A stretch of 64,000 nt of DNA. It comes from Ecdyonurus torrentis. Taxonomy: Eukaryota; Arthropoda; Insecta; Ephemeroptera; Heptageniidae. Every line of letters starts with the position of its first letter. The first letter of the stretch is position 1. A model generated the notes under the pieces. It saw nothing but the letters and a program-made list of their open reading frames with translations, searched no databases and had not been told where the DNA came from. Below, piece after piece: positions 1-12,516 of this stretch. The stretch is taken from contig OX439134.1 of NCBI GenBank assembly GCA_949318235.1, forward strand, positions 27,222,173 to 27,286,172, in the 5' to 3' direction. Both the position numbers and the translations under genes were made by a program.

Positions 1-50
1 AATTGTAGCGCAGGTTACCTAATTTACAAGTTGTCTCCTCAGTTTGTCAG

Positions 51-366
51 TTAAAGGCGTAGAACACCTTGTACAAAAAAGTTGCGTAATATCCTAACAA
101 ACCCGAAAACCAATGTTGATTTGGCCGAAGTCATTGATTTCTAATTTATTTTCCATTCACAAAATGGCACTGGCGGTCACTAATGTCACATTTCACCCAG
201 TTTACGCGCGCGTGGATCAGGGGAACTGTGACGTTAGTTACCGCCAGTGTCATTTTGTGAATGGAAAATAAATTAGAAATCAATGACTTCGGCCAAATCA
301 ACATTGATTTTCAGGTTTGTTAGGATATTACGCAACTTTTTTGTTCAAGGTGTTCTACGCCTTTAA
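51..366. mobile_element. MITE-B copy 1, TTAA-flanked foldback element
   Basis: Bounded by TTAA on both sides. The terminal sequence TTAAAGGCGTAGAACACCTT is repeated inverted at the right end. The arms are about 130 bp each and pair almost completely; the short centre contains TTTACGCGCGCGT. No coding capacity. It belongs with the copies at 25859 and 55663. A TTAA target fits the piggyBac or Kolobok superfamilies; which one cannot be told without the autonomous partner. Confidence 0.85.
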
Positions 367-1591
367 ATGATATAATAAATCTGTATTTTCCCAATGTTTT
401 TATTTATTTTCATTTTTTATTTTAATAAAGACGATTATTTATTTATTTATAATATGGCGTTTATGTATAACAGTCCCCTTAATTTATTATTGAGTTTTTT
501 TTTTTTTTGTTTTTTTTGAGGCCAGGTATATCTTTAAGAATAGGAAATTAGGTGATCATAAGCTTTTCCCGAGCACCTCACCACTAATCTTCATTGAGAA
601 TACTTGCAATTATTGAACATTGAAAATATTAAACCATGGTGGACATGGTTAAAAAATTATTAATAATAGTCAATATATGATTACAGTGCATGGAAATTTT
701 CAGATATATAAGATTACTTTGCGTTCCATGTCTATGCAGAGTGGAACAAGTCAAAGTAAAATGGACAAAAAAAAAAAAAAAAAAAGCAGTAAAGATAAAA
801 GTAAAAAGTTTGAAATGATAGTAATTAAAGTAGATGAACTAAAAGCATTACTTACTGCTAAATGATCTCATCTACTATAAAAAAAAAACTTCTTTCTTTT
901 ATACTTAAAAATGGTAATTGTTCTTTTATTTTTTCTTTTAAAGTTTTTGCTGTAACAGACATAATATTTAGACATCAATATTTAGATATATATCTAAATA
1001 TTGATGTATTATTTAAATATTTTCCTTTTATAATTTTCATCAGTCAAATTTAAATGTCATAATAATAATAATATTGTTAATGAATTATTAACTTAATTAT
1101 TCTTGTTATATATATGCTGAATGCTTCAAATGAGTATAGAAGTCTTACATTTACTAAAAACATTCTGTACGAATTATCGAAGAAAATATTTGTCTGTTTA
1201 TCAATAAATCTTTCTATTTTATGTCGTACCTTTTTTTATTAATTAATCAATACAAACAATCGTTTATCGATAAAAGAAAAACAATTAAGAGAAACACACA
1301 AAATATTATATCTGCCACAATACTCTTGATAAATTAATCGAAGATTGTAAAGCTTAATAGTTTTAATGTTTCTTTTATTTACTATAATATTATTATTACG
1401 TATTATGATATAGTATAGTGAAAAAGTATAAAAGCAATTATAAAAAAATATATATATATTAAGAAACATTAATATTAACGGTCGAAATAATTAAAAAAAA
1501 AACTAATCTATCTTTATATACTCCGATAAATTTTAATCTAAAAAATAAAAGTTTGTTCTGGATGGATTCATGTTGAAAAAAATAACAAGTC

Positions 1592-1600
<9 letters not shown>
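367..1600. other. AT-rich DNA without recognised gene
   Basis: Contains homopolymer A and T tracts and short lysine- or phenylalanine-rich reading frames that look like chance products of base composition. The only structured item is the perfect palindrome at 972-1007, listed separately. Confidence 0.6.
972..1007. repeat. Perfect 36-bp palindrome
   Basis: An 18-bp arm beginning ACATCAATATTTAG is followed with no spacer by its exact reverse complement. It is AT-rich and could extrude as a cruciform. No matching termini or target duplication were seen, so it is not assigned to an element. Confidence 0.8.

Positions 1601-1671
<71 letters not shown>
1601..1671. repeat. (AG)n microsatellite
   Basis: About 35 uninterrupted AG units. 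The apparent serine-leucine reading frame across it on the other strand is an artefact of the repeat. Confidence 0.97.
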
Positions 1672-1673
<2 letters not shown>

Positions 1674-2829
1674 ACGTATATATAGTAAGTAATACCCGTC
1701 CCCTCATTTAGTTTATAGAATGGTCCAGCACTGCCTCCGTTATACCGTGTGTTTGCACACATTGTATCTCTCTCTCTATATATAATAATACGCTATAGTG
1801 CAACTTGGATACTGTATATATATGAAATTATCTACTTAAAATTATAAACATATGATTATATATGAATCAATTATAAATCAATAAAATTATTTGATGACGG
1901 GATAAGTCTTTTACATGTGAGACAAATAGTTTTTTTTCTTTTATGAAGTAAATAATTAGATTATTATAATTAATAATTTTATTTAAACCAAATAGAGAAA
2001 AATAGAACCGATAGAGCGATTAAATGATTATTTATGTATTATATCGTATCAATAAAAAAAAACTTAATTTTCACAAACTTGTTGCTTATAAATAAATATT
2101 TTAAATTTAAAATTATTTAAATTTGTTTTATTGATATACTTTAATTGTAATTAAATTAAAATTTATAACTGACATTACTTTAAAACAGTTGGGGTAAATT
2201 TTAAGCTTGTATACCTGATTTTGGTCTGTACAGTACAAGACGTTAATTATTATGATTAATTACACAAGTCTGTATATTTTTGTTATTTTTATTGTATTGA
2301 AGTACTCATTGGAAATTTTATGTTTATAAATCAATGTATTGATATTGTGTCAACATTTATTCCATATAATTAATTTTACATAACCTTTTTTTCATTATTT
2401 GTATTGTTGTAATCCTACTCTAAGAACAAAAATTCGTGACATTCTTCTGTAAGAAAAAGTAAATGTTTAACCTAGATTTTAAAGGTAAATATGTGTGATT
2501 TTAATGTTAAAGGAATCTTAAATTTATACTTTTTGGTTCTTTTTAATGCAAATCAAGTTCTTCTTACGAGAGAATAATATTAATAGAGGTTTTGCAAATG
2601 GCAAATTGTAACAAAAGAAAAAGTGCAAATCTAAAGTAGTTCACACAATGTACACACGATTATGGTAATACAATTAACCATTCAAAATCTTGCGCCAAAT
2701 TTGTAATTCTAATCTTATGTTATCCAAGAAAAACACCCGCTGGATTCAAATGGTAGATATACGTAGTATCAAAGTCAAGTGTACATAAATCTCTGCGTAA
2801 TTTGACGTAAACTTATTGTTGTAACTGTA
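1672..2829. other. AT-rich DNA; small GC-richer patch at left
   Basis: Positions 1690-1765 are richer in GC than their surroundings and not obviously repetitive. No splice-bounded reading frame was found there. The rest is AT-rich with nothing recognisable. Confidence 0.5.
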
Positions 2830-3087
2830 CACTCTAAAAATTGGTGCATTACCTTTCTCGCTTATTAAGAGAATCACTTTTAAGTTATTATGAGTAGCTA
2901 AAATAATGCATTTTATCAAGTTATTAACAATAGCTATTCTAATATAAAATAGATTAAAAAAACTGAAAACTACCTTAATTAGCTATTTTTAATAACTTTT
3001 TAAAATGCATTATTTTAGCTACTCATAATAACTTAAAAGTGATTCTCTTAAATAAGTAACTAAAGTAATGCACCATTTTTTAGAGTG
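2830..3087. mobile_element. MITE-C copy 1, foldback element
   Basis: Starts CACTCTAAAAATTGGTGCAT and ends with the inverted counterpart ATGCACC...TTTTTTAGAGTG. Long arms contain AAAATGCATTATTTTAGCTA in inverted orientation. Non-coding. It carries the uninterrupted sequence AACTTAAAAGTG, which in copy 2 (25664-26235) is the insertion site of a MITE-B. Confidence 0.8.
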
Positions 3088-3593
3088 AACAATAAAAATA
3101 CGTCAATTATGTAGAATTTACGTCCATCGTGAAAGTTACTTAATGTTACCATTATAATTAAACTAGAATTTTACTATTGATTATAATATAATACTTAATA
3201 CTGAAAAGGATGTTAAATATATATATTATATATATATACTGGTACAGGATTATCCGACTGTCTACTAGGTTGAATATGTTCGATATATATGAGAGTAATT
3301 ATAACAAGAGCGTTGGCAAGTAATTACAACACAAACGTGTACAGTGAGTGTATATAGACTTTAAAAATTTACACACTCATGATATGAGATAAATTTTAAG
3401 TTGAATACATAACTTAAATGTATGATTCTTTTTATTATAAATATATTAAATCATAGAAAAATATTATACAAAATCAAATTAAAATTTTGTTAGTAATGGT
3501 ATAATAAATTTTACGCCGTTTTAGCCTTTTGCGATTGAAATCCCTATTTTCATGCACTAAGAAAAATTAATGTGTAAAAATGTAATCTTTAGC

Positions 3594-3690
3594 TTAAGGG
3601 TAATAATCAGCTACTATGGAATTTGACTAAAAAGTTGTAAAGAAAGAAAAATCTGAAATTTTGAACATAGATATAAGGTAACATCAGAAA
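3594..3690 (-). mobile_element. MITE-O copy 2, partial
   Basis: Begins at TTAAGGG and reads through ATCAGCTACT and TTGACTAAAAAGTTGTAA to CTGAAATTTTG, matching the reverse complement of 15553-15647. The other end is not recognisable; a MITE-C fragment follows. Confidence 0.55.
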
Positions 3691-3713
3691 TGTATGAAAA
3701 AATAAATACTATT

Positions 3714-3823
3714 GTTAATAATTTGCTAAAATGCATTATTTTAGCTACATATAATAAATTAAAATTGATTATCTTAAATAAGTTAGTATTCGTAACTAAA
3801 TTAATGCGTCATTTTTTAGAGCG
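3714..3823. mobile_element. MITE-C copy 3, truncated half
   Basis: Matches the right half of MITE-C (TTGCTAAAATGCATTATTTT, then TCATTTTTTAGAGCG). The left half is missing. Divergent from copies 1 and 2. Confidence 0.65.
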
Positions 3824-3869
3824 AAACCTTATGAGCTATTTCAGATATTGTAGATATTTTGTGTTGTAA

Positions 3870-3905
<36 letters not shown>

Positions 3906-3989
3906 AACGAATTTTTTTGTTTATAAAAAATAAACAAATAAAAATAAAACGTAATTTATACTGCAGTGATAATTAGTACTATGTCATTG

Positions 3990-4172
3990 TAGAAAAAAAG
4001 GTTACCTAATTAGATTTGCATAAATAATTATGGTGCAAAACATAATATTTATATTATGCTATATATAACATAGTAATTACACAGTGTAGCATAAATTATG
4101 TGTGTCATGATTAAAGCTTACTGAAAATGCGCCTGCATAAGTATTAAGTATTCATATTTGTCCGTGTAAAAA
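3990..4172. mobile_element. MITE-M copy 5, degenerate
   Basis: Ends with TTTGTCCGTGTAAAAAA, like the right terminus of other MITE-M copies. The interior has repeated ATAATATTTATATTATGC and AGCATAAATTATG words shared with the elements at 12517 and 46746. The left terminus is eroded. Confidence 0.4.
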
Positions 4173-4897
4173 ACTAATTAATTTCTTCCATATAATTATA
4201 TTTTCAAATAATGTCTAAAATTGTATGAAATAAGATTTCTACGAATTGCATTTATTATTTTTTCTCTTTTTCACTTCTTTATAAAATTCAGTTCTTGCCG
4301 TGAAAAAAGTTTGTTTTAATATTGTACTTTAAACATTTATTAACACATTTATTTTAAGAGAATTTAATAGTTGTAAATATATTGATCTGAATCAACTGTA
4401 CTACTACCGTAGCTATTACGTATCATTGAAATTCAAATATTTAATCCACTACCTTTTCAATGTTATTTGAAGGTCAATAATAAATAACTAATCTATATGA
4501 TTAAAATTTTGTACAGTTTAAACCTTAACGTATGGAATAAATTATACCAAAATTTCAAAATTTACGACCGTTGATAAGCAATCTATTATGTCATCATGCT
4601 TTGAGAGTTTCCGCGAATACGTTCAGTAAAATATCATCAAAATTGATGTTTTCTTCCTAAAAATGTTTACTCGAACAGGAAGGCAATTTTGACATGATAG
4701 AGATCTTTAACTTCATATCTCTCTCATTTTATATTATGCTATTCTTCAAAATACTCTTTAGTTCTTTTTAACTTATAGATTATTTTTGAAGATAAATTAA
4801 AATATTTCTAAAGTTTCTTATTCTGAGGCAGTTGGTAATTTTGTGATTGAATGTGAAAATAATTTTTTTTATAAAATTGTCTCTCTGCTGTCTCTGA

Positions 4898-4900
<3 letters not shown>
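4173..4900. other. AT-rich DNA, nothing recognised
   Basis: No terminal repeats, RNA gene or plausible exon seen. Confidence 0.5.

Positions 4901-4944
<44 letters not shown>
4901..4944. repeat. (CT)n microsatellite
   Basis: About 22 CT units with imperfect CT-rich flank on the left. Confidence 0.95.
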
Positions 4945-4950
<6 letters not shown>

Positions 4951-5420
4951 TGATAGAAAAATGATCATTTAATGGAATAATAAACAAAACCCTAAAATAC
5001 ACAACTAAAGAGAATATTCCAGAGTAAGTTTAAAATAGAATATTTTATAATATTAATATAAAATAACTTTATTTAAAGCTCAAACGCGGTTTTTACAGTC
5101 TTATTACGTATCTTGACCAGAAGAAGTTTACATTTTAATGTACAATTTAAACTCATATAACTTTTGACAATAATTACATCAACTGCGAGATTTTATGATT
5201 ATTTTATATTTCTAAAATAATTATTTTTTTAACCAAAAAAACTGCCATTTGAGGGCAATAATGCAAACTAAAATTCTTCTAGCTGTAGAGGAGATGCTTT
5301 TTATGCAACATTGTGCTACACAACACGTTGAATTTAATGACATGCTATTTCCTGAACTAGTATCACGACAATGTGACAAGATAAAATACTTAATTATTTG
5401 AATTTTTTACCACAATTAGC
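4945..5420. other. AT-rich DNA, nothing recognised
   Basis: Single-copy-looking AT-rich sequence without support for a gene. Confidence 0.45.
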
Positions 5421-5525
5421 GTTGTTCGTAAACCCTGTTCTCTTGCACCAAAAAATGCACATTCCACTTGAATAACCAACATTGATCATCATTTTAGGAG
5501 CAGAGAAAAGGGTTTACGAACAGCA
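5421..5525. mobile_element. MITE-H copy 1, ~105-bp TIR element
   Basis: Terminal inverted repeats GTTGTTCGTAAACC and GGTTTACGAACAGC bracket a short spacer. A second copy with the same termini lies at 16442-16546. Too small to code for anything. Confidence 0.7.
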
Positions 5526-6122
5526 TTAAGTATCAAAAATATTGTAGAAACGAATTAATAATGCTCTAATTTTGCACCTTTTGATATTATTCTTGTTACA
5601 ACTCAAATTAAACCTTTAAAATGATTGGTTAAAAATCTACTTATTGCCAAGATTTTCTATAGTTTTTTTTTATTCTTTATGAGTTATGTTTAATAAATCT
5701 GAATTCCATTTTTAAAAACTTTTACAAAAAACAAAGCTTTATTTTTATAAACAAATAAAGAAGATTCTTTCATTTAATTAGAACAAAATTGAAAAACAAA
5801 ACTTTTATGATAGTCAGAAATTTTTTAATATTAAAAATTCTTGACAAAATGCTACTTCAAAGTTTATTAAAAAAATATATATCTTTGTTATATTCTTTGT
5901 TAGTGAAAAAATGTTCCTAAAAATATATAAATCACATTTTTGTTTGTTTTTTTGCTAAAGATCAATAAATAAGATGAATTATTGTCCTAAATAACTATGA
6001 GTAATTGATAGAGATAAATCAGAACGTATAACAGGGAGAGAAAAATGCTTTCTAAAGTGTAGAACTGTACGTATGTCACAAAAAAAAAAGAGGCTGTAGT
6101 ATTGGTAATGACATGAGACATT
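5526..6122. other. AT-rich DNA, nothing recognised
   Basis: No structured repeat or exon was detected. Confidence 0.45.
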
Positions 6123-6353
6123 TACACGCAAAAAAAAATAATACTAAAAATGTAATAGGTAGATATATAGCCTAGAACATAGGTATTATTATACTACAAT
6201 AATACAGGTGCAATATGCTACAATAAAGGTGTGACTCACTTAGATTAAGTGGTATTGTAGTTGATAACTACATATCTGTTCCCAATTAAAGTTTACCTAT
6301 TGCAAAATACAGGATTCATGTACCTGCCATAGGTATAGTATTTTTTCCGTGTA
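6123..6353. mobile_element. MITE-M copy 1 (mariner-like TA ends)
   Basis: Starts TACACGCAAAAAAAA and ends TTTTTTCCGTGTA, with TA at both outer edges as expected for a TA-target element. The interior is rich in words such as AATAGGTAG and GGTATTGTAG in both orientations and shares them with 49252-49513. Confidence 0.6.
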
Positions 6354-6599
6354 TATTTTTCAAACAGTTTAATACGTTTCTAATTCATTAATTTGGAAAG
6401 TAAATTTTTTTTATATTTTTCATATTTTTTAATTAAAGGAAAGACGGTAAGATAAAGTATGCTAATTATCTTTGCTTATAGTTAATATTTATTTGTTGTT
6501 GAGGTTAGGTGTAAAAGTGAGCTAGATATTATGATGTCATGGTAGATGATAAGATACCTTTGAAAAAAATACTCAAATTTTCCTCTTTTTTTTTTTTTT

Positions 6600-6635
<36 letters not shown>

Positions 6636-7331
6636 AAAACGATTTAATTTATAGAGAAAGTCTACAAAAATTGCTGGAAATAAAAATCTTATCTACAAAT
6701 AAAATTTAAGGGAGAAAATTAACAACCGAATGACTTCATTTAAGAATTCAAATTTCCTTTCTTCTCTGAATTATACAGTTTAATTAACATGTGTTAGCTA
6801 TTATGCAATATTTCTTAATGAAATCATGGAATATTATTAAATAAATGTTTATTTAAATAGAAAATATATTTATATGGTCATTAATTTTCAGTAAAATATA
6901 AATATTTAGCAAAGAAAATTTTAACAATGCTTTTTTAAAATAGACTATTGCTACATCTTATAAAAATTGAGCTAATTGATTTTTTTTTAAAGTAACATTT
7001 TTATAGAACATAAAAAGATTAAAAAGTTATTTTGTAGTTTATCAATAATAGTTATTAATATTTTTTTATAGCAATTTCTTTGTGTCAGCAATCACAAGCG
7101 CAAAGAGCATAGACATTGATCAGGATATCCTGTCAGGAAACTACCAATTTCCAGAATTTTAAACAGAATAAGGGTTGTAATTAAAGCATGCAATATGATT
7201 GGAAATAACCCTTTTTGTAGTTTTTTTTTTTATTAATACTTTTTAGTTATTTTTTAATGTACTGTACCGTGACGCTAAAGTAATAGTGCAAGTGTTTGCT
7301 ATGAAATAATAATAATGTGCAGACGATAGAC
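6354..7331. other. AT-rich DNA with poly-T tracts
   Basis: Contains T-rich tracts around 6583-6630. No supported gene or element. Confidence 0.5.
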
Positions 7332-7648
7332 TTAAAGCCATAGACCACATAAAACAACATGTGCTTTTTAATGAATAAACATGAAATGGGATCTTCAAAA
7401 CTGATGACAGTTTTTACCAAAATGTTAATACAGCCCCACGAGAGAGCGTGAAAATACTGAAACGTAAGCAATTTGCGTGACTATTCATGTTTCTGACGTC
7501 AGAAACATAGTAAAAAATGTTGTGCGAGTTGCATAAATTGAAATTTTCTTATCACTGCTACGGAGCTACAGTTGGATTTTGAGACAAATTAAAGTTACTT
7601 ATGTAAGTTTTATCAAGTGTTTTGCTTTCTTCTGGTCTATTCCTAAAA
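7332..7648 (-). mobile_element. MITE-A copy 1
   Basis: Starts TTAAAGCCATAGACCAC; the right end CTGGTCTATTCCTAAAA has lost its TTAA. Internal landmarks in order: CCCACGAGAGAGCGTGAAAA, a CRE-centred palindrome with TGACGTCA at 7494-7501, GTTGTGCGAGTTGCATAAAT and ATCACTGCTACGGAGCTACA. Non-coding; the short frame over it is an artefact. Confidence 0.9.
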
Positions 7649-7665
7649 TGTTAATTCTTTACGTC

Positions 7666-7778
7666 TGTTCACAATGACACGTAAATTCACATAAATTTCA
7701 CGAAAGAATCCAAATAACATTGATTGTTGTATCTTCATGTTAGCGTTATGTGAATTTACGTAGGCATCATTGTGAACA
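7666..7778. mobile_element. MITE-N, ~113-bp foldback element
   Basis: Left TGTTCACAATGACACGTAAA is matched by an inverted right end carrying GTGAATTTACG and ATCATTGTGAACA. It lies just beyond MITE-A copy 1. Only one copy was found here. Confidence 0.6.
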
Positions 7779-8418
7779 TTTTCATAGAAAGCTCATAGTA
7801 TACTGGTAAAGAAATTATGCAATTTATACTACAGTAATGCACTAATACTTAAAATAACAAATAATAAATCAAATTAATATTATTTATATTTGATATGCAA
7901 ATATGTAATAATGGTTTTTGTGTGTAAATTTCACAGCATAAATGTTGTTATTACGGACTTACATAAGCAATTATGCTCTCAATATATTTATTTTGTTGTC
8001 ATGAATAAACTTTTGCTGAAATCGGGTTGTAGTATAATTATTGTGTATTTACTTTTGTCCTTGAACAAGATTTTACATATTACACCATCTAAATACACAT
8101 TTAATTATGACCAATTTAAATTGTGACCATTTAAATTCAGTGCGAGTTTTTGAATGGTAAAATATTTTATCACACTCATGTGTACATCAGAAATAGTTGA
8201 CTAAAATAGTTTAAAAATATAATTGTAAACCTTCTAGAGTTGTCTATATACACATCCTTAGTTTTTAAAACTATTTTAATTTTATTAATAATCTTTTTAT
8301 ACAACAGCACCAGTCACAAATGTATTGTTTACCAAACATATTACTGATTGAAGTACACAAAAATTAATAACTCGACATGTCCTTGGAAAATTTCTACTAC
8401 TAATCTAATGGTAAAGAC
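7779..8418. other. AT-rich DNA, no supported gene
   Basis: A 78-codon open frame at 7890-8126 has AT-driven composition, no recognisable domain and no flanking splice logic. I treat it as chance. Confidence 0.5.
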
Positions 8419-8761
8419 TTAAAGCCATAGACCACTTAAAACAACACGTACTTTTTAATGAATAAATACGAAATTGGATCTTCAAAACTGTTAACAATTT
8501 TTACCAGAATTTTAATGTAGCCCCACGAGAGAGCGTAAAAATACTGTAAAGTATGCACTTTCCGTGACTATTCATGTTTATAACGTTAGAAACATGCAAA
8601 AGTTAGTATGAAAATGTTGTGCGGGTTGCATAAAATTAAAATTCTGATCATTGCTACGGAACTACAGTTGGGTTTTGAGACAAACTAAAGTTATTTTTAT
8701 AAGTCCCATCAAGTGTTTTGTGATATAAATACTTATGTTTTTCTCTGTTCTGTTCCTTTAA
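8419..8761 (-). mobile_element. MITE-A copy 2
   Basis: TTAA at both ends, with AAAGCCATAGACCACTT at left and TCTGTTCCTTTAA at right. Full length, about 343 bp. The central palindrome has decayed to TTTATAACGTTAGAAACATG, so the CRE core is mutated. Confidence 0.92.
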
Positions 8762-10172
8762 ATACAGTAAATTGTAGTATGCAATTTAAATAACAACATT
8801 GAATATACTATTGATAATTGATATACTATAATATATCCAATCAGAGGTAAACTGCACTTTATTATAATTTGTTTTTACATGCATTAGGTAATATTGAAGC
8901 ACATTACATCAAAACAAGATAAATATTTACCTACTACATAGTATTTGCTGCTACTGATAGCATTTTTTTTTCTGTGTAACGTATTTTAATCACATCTAGC
9001 TGTTTAATGTGTTTAAGTAAATGGTAAATTTCATTTATTTACTTTAGATACATAATAAATATCAACATAAAAGAAAATTACGATATTTGATGTAAAAATT
9101 ATTTGATTTATCTCAATAATTTGAAATAAAGTTAATGTGAACAATAATTAAACATGCTTAAAATTTTCCGTATACTTTATTTTATAAAATTATTTTTATT
9201 CTTTTTTTTTTGTATACAAAGAAAGAGTTTATAAAACATGATTAACTGTATACGTATAACATGTTAAGACTCATAATATCATTTATAATCGTATTTTACA
9301 CTTGCCATGATCGCGTTGTTTCGTAGTTTTACATGAAAATTTTGCCACTTTCTTCCTCACGAAAGTTGCATGCTTGATTTATGACCCTCTAAAGAGAAAA
9401 CTTTATGTCTTAATTGCGAAAGCTTACACAAAAAAAAAAAAAAAAAAAAGTTACGTTATTCTCATTTTGAAAGATCAGTTTTCATTGGGGAAAAAATATA
9501 CGTTATATTTTTTACATACTATGATTAAAATTATAGTTCATCAGATTTAACAGATTAAATTTAAAAAATATTGTTTAACATAATGCATTGCGTAAAATAA
9601 AAATAGTAACAGAGTACACAATTAACATTTAATTTTCTAAGTGTTGCAAATGTAGTGATCAAATAGACTGGTTTGCAATACCTGTTACCGTTCCTGAAAA
9701 ATGCGCAATCTCAATCAAAAAGCATTAGTAGATCGTCATTTTTTTCGTGTTTGTATATATTTTTATAATTATATGATACATAAAAAAGGAAACTAAATTT
9801 CGGGTTTTACCAATATGTAATTAATGCAAATTTTCTTACTTTATAATATGATATATTTTTTTATTAACATATTATGTTTGCTTAGTGAAATACATGATTT
9901 TAAATAATCATTATTTTCCCCCCTATATTTGTGTTAAATTTAAAGTTCATAACCTTTTTTTTAATGATGAAAAATATGAAAATATTTGAAAATATATCTT
10001 ATAAAATATCAATCTAATTTACACCAATAAAAAAAAAAAAAAAAAAAAAAAAAGTTTAATAAAAAAAAATCTAGTATTCTCTTTAAATATAGGTATTAAA
10101 ATTTGTTATTTAATATTTTAATATGAAAGTTGTGCTTATTTATTTTACGTTTCACTTTATATGCTTACAAAT
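8762..10172. other. AT-rich DNA with poly-A tracts
   Basis: Includes A tracts at about 9430-9449 and 10029-10053, and a possible MITE-M right end (TTTTTTTCTGTGTAAC) near 8978. No supported gene. Confidence 0.45.
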
Positions 10173-10320
10173 ATCATGAAGTGCCAAAGGGTATTAAACC
10201 GAATGCTCTGTCGGAGAGTGAAAGCCCCTTAAGAGATATGCAACCAGTTGTGAAGATCTGTTCAAGTAGTTGCCTATCTTTCAAGGGGCTCTGCTTGAGA
10301 CGAGAATTGTTGCTCCTTTT
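10173..10320. other. GC-rich island; possible exon on either strand
   Basis: About 150 bp of clearly higher GC than the flanks. On the minus strand a 47-codon frame runs from about 10317 to a TGA at 10174-10176 and contains SRLKQSPLKDRQLLEQIF. The plus strand is also open (VPKGIKPNALSESESPLRDM). Part of this mirrored coding likeness comes from the inverted repeat at 10223-10290. The AG before the minus frame lacks a good pyrimidine tract. Conserved sequence seems likely; its nature is open. Confidence 0.4.
10223..10290. ncRNA. Candidate pre-miRNA-like hairpin
   Basis: The 22-nt arm at 10223-10244 (AGCCCCTTAAGAGATATGCA..) pairs with 10269-10290 across a 24-nt loop. Read as plus-strand RNA it has 19 Watson-Crick pairs, one G-U and two single mismatches; the minus-strand version folds equally well. 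Arm length and loop size match animal miRNA precursors. I do not recognise a known miRNA. A decayed tiny MITE or a chance repeat inside an exon remain alternatives. Confidence 0.35.
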
Positions 10321-12516
10321 TATATTATAAAAAACTTATATTCGATTTAAACTTATTTTTAACATTTTAAAAAATGTGTACAATATTTTAAGTAGGATTT
10401 TCATAATAAGAAAAATATAAGCGGATAAAAATATATTTTAATACAAAGACAGTAGAGGCGGAAGAGTTAAATATGTTGACAAAATTATGCTGTATAGCAA
10501 AGTTACTTTTTACTACTGAAGAAATACAATTATGCTTATATGATTGTACAACATAACAATGCAGTTATGCAACCCAACAACATCTAAATTTATCTATGCA
10601 GCGTACAGCCCTATATTTATTTCTTGTATTTTTTTTTATGTATAGAAATGCGTTATTATCACAGAATAATTAATATATTTGCCATGCAAAGCATATTTAA
10701 GTTATTTAATTAACCATTTTGACATTTTTTGTAAATTTATAGATCGTTAAAAAAATCCATTTGTTTTCCTTTTCACAGATTTTTTTTTTAACATCAATTG
10801 ATTTTCATAATTTTTTTTATTCATTTTGAGTATAATTGAAACATACTAGTAAATGAATTATGAATTATTAACCCTGGTTAACTTGAATTACCTATTACAG
10901 CAAGAATTTAAAAAATATATTCTACAATAAAGAAAAATTTCTGCTTTACACATTAAAATTAAATACTTAGGATTAATACTTACTAATAAATAATATAGGA
11001 AATTAAAACTTTCAAACATATTTGTTCTACTAGAAAACGTAAAATGTGTGTAACTTATCAATTGAACTAAAAAAAAAAAATCAAATCCCGGCTGCTATTT
11101 ATTATGTAGTTTAAATTAACTCTAGAACCAAATTGTAAATAATATTTCCATAAATGGAAATTGACATTTCAAATTTAATTTAATTTTAAGGATTACAATC
11201 AAGAGTCATGAGGAATAAATAGTATATTTATCACAATAAGTATCATGATTAAAATCAATTATAAGCCACATCTAAAACTTGAAATGCATTTGAACTTACA
11301 AAATTAAACTCCTTACTCATGTGATACTTTAATTTAATAATATTTAAATTTGCAAAATAGTAAATAATAATTATTACAAATTTTGCTAGCTAAAATTCTA
11401 TTAGGCTTGTATTTACTAAATAATCAAATAGTGAAAATAAATAGTATAAATTAAAACAAATACTGTTTATTTTAATTAAGTTATATCTATATAGATATAG
11501 TAAACGTATCAAATAAGAAAATTTCTGTAACCTGAAACCAATTTGATAATATTTGTATACGGATAAGCGGTCTATTGCGGTTTACAGGGAGATTTTTTTA
11601 TGTGTTTAAGTTTACATTTAATTTACTTGTTTAATATTTGATTTATATTACATCTCTCTCTCTCTCTCTCTCTCTCTAGTCTTGTTCTCTCTAAACCATA
11701 AAACTGTGTGTTAACATTAAAAAAATATCCTTATGGTCTGTTAACACGTTGCAATATTTTCATTATGCAATTAATTTAATTACATGTATATATAATTGCC
11801 ATTTAAAACCATTAAATTTCTATACAATTAAGTTAAGTGCATAGTGCAAATATTTCTCCAGACATATACATTAAAAAACTTTTACATGCAATACATTTTT
11901 AATGTAATTTTTTTTATGTTAATTTAGTTTTATGACCTAATGTGAAATAAACTTAAGTATTTAATTCTTATTTGTATTAGCCCATAGAAAACAAACAATA
12001 AAGGAAGCATTTTTTAAAAAAAACTTTACGATTCGATCTTAAAAAAAGTATATTTAACTTGTTCTAAAAAAAAGCAACCTTGTATTAATAAAACGATAAT
12101 TAAATAGCATTTCTTTTTTTTAAATACACGTCACATTTTTTTATTTATTATTTCACCTGCAGTATGATTTATTAAACTACATGAAATTCTGTCTTAAATA
12201 AGCACATTAATCAAAAAATAGCATAAAAAGATTCCATTCATTTTTTTATGCAATCTTTTTTTATGAACCTCATAAAAAGTATTTAAAATACGCTTTTTTT
12301 TTTTTTTTTTTTTTTTTGCTTGTGTATTTAAACAATGGTTTCATTGTTGTATTTCGAGCTCGTTGGCTAGCATGACTAACGTGTCATGATTATACAAAAT
12401 AGAATATAAGTTTTTGAACTCAATGTTCAAATAAGAAGAAAATAAATTTTCATGCGTATAAATTTTTTAAATTAAGTTTTACTTTTTACCTTATTTCAAA
12501 TACTAATAAAGTTTCA
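10321..12516. other. AT-rich DNA, nothing recognised
   Basis: Contains a short (CT)n tract at about 11653-11679 and many A and T runs, including a T run near 12293-12317. No exon or element was supported. Confidence 0.45.

Noticed and set aside
677..865. Lys-rich 62-codon frame
   Set aside because: Driven by an A18 run and AT-rich codons; no splice or domain support.
7247..7471. 74-codon frame with a VVYG motif that recurs in frames at several other loci
   Set aside because: The recurrence comes from the MITE-A sequence itself; frames are broken differently in each copy.
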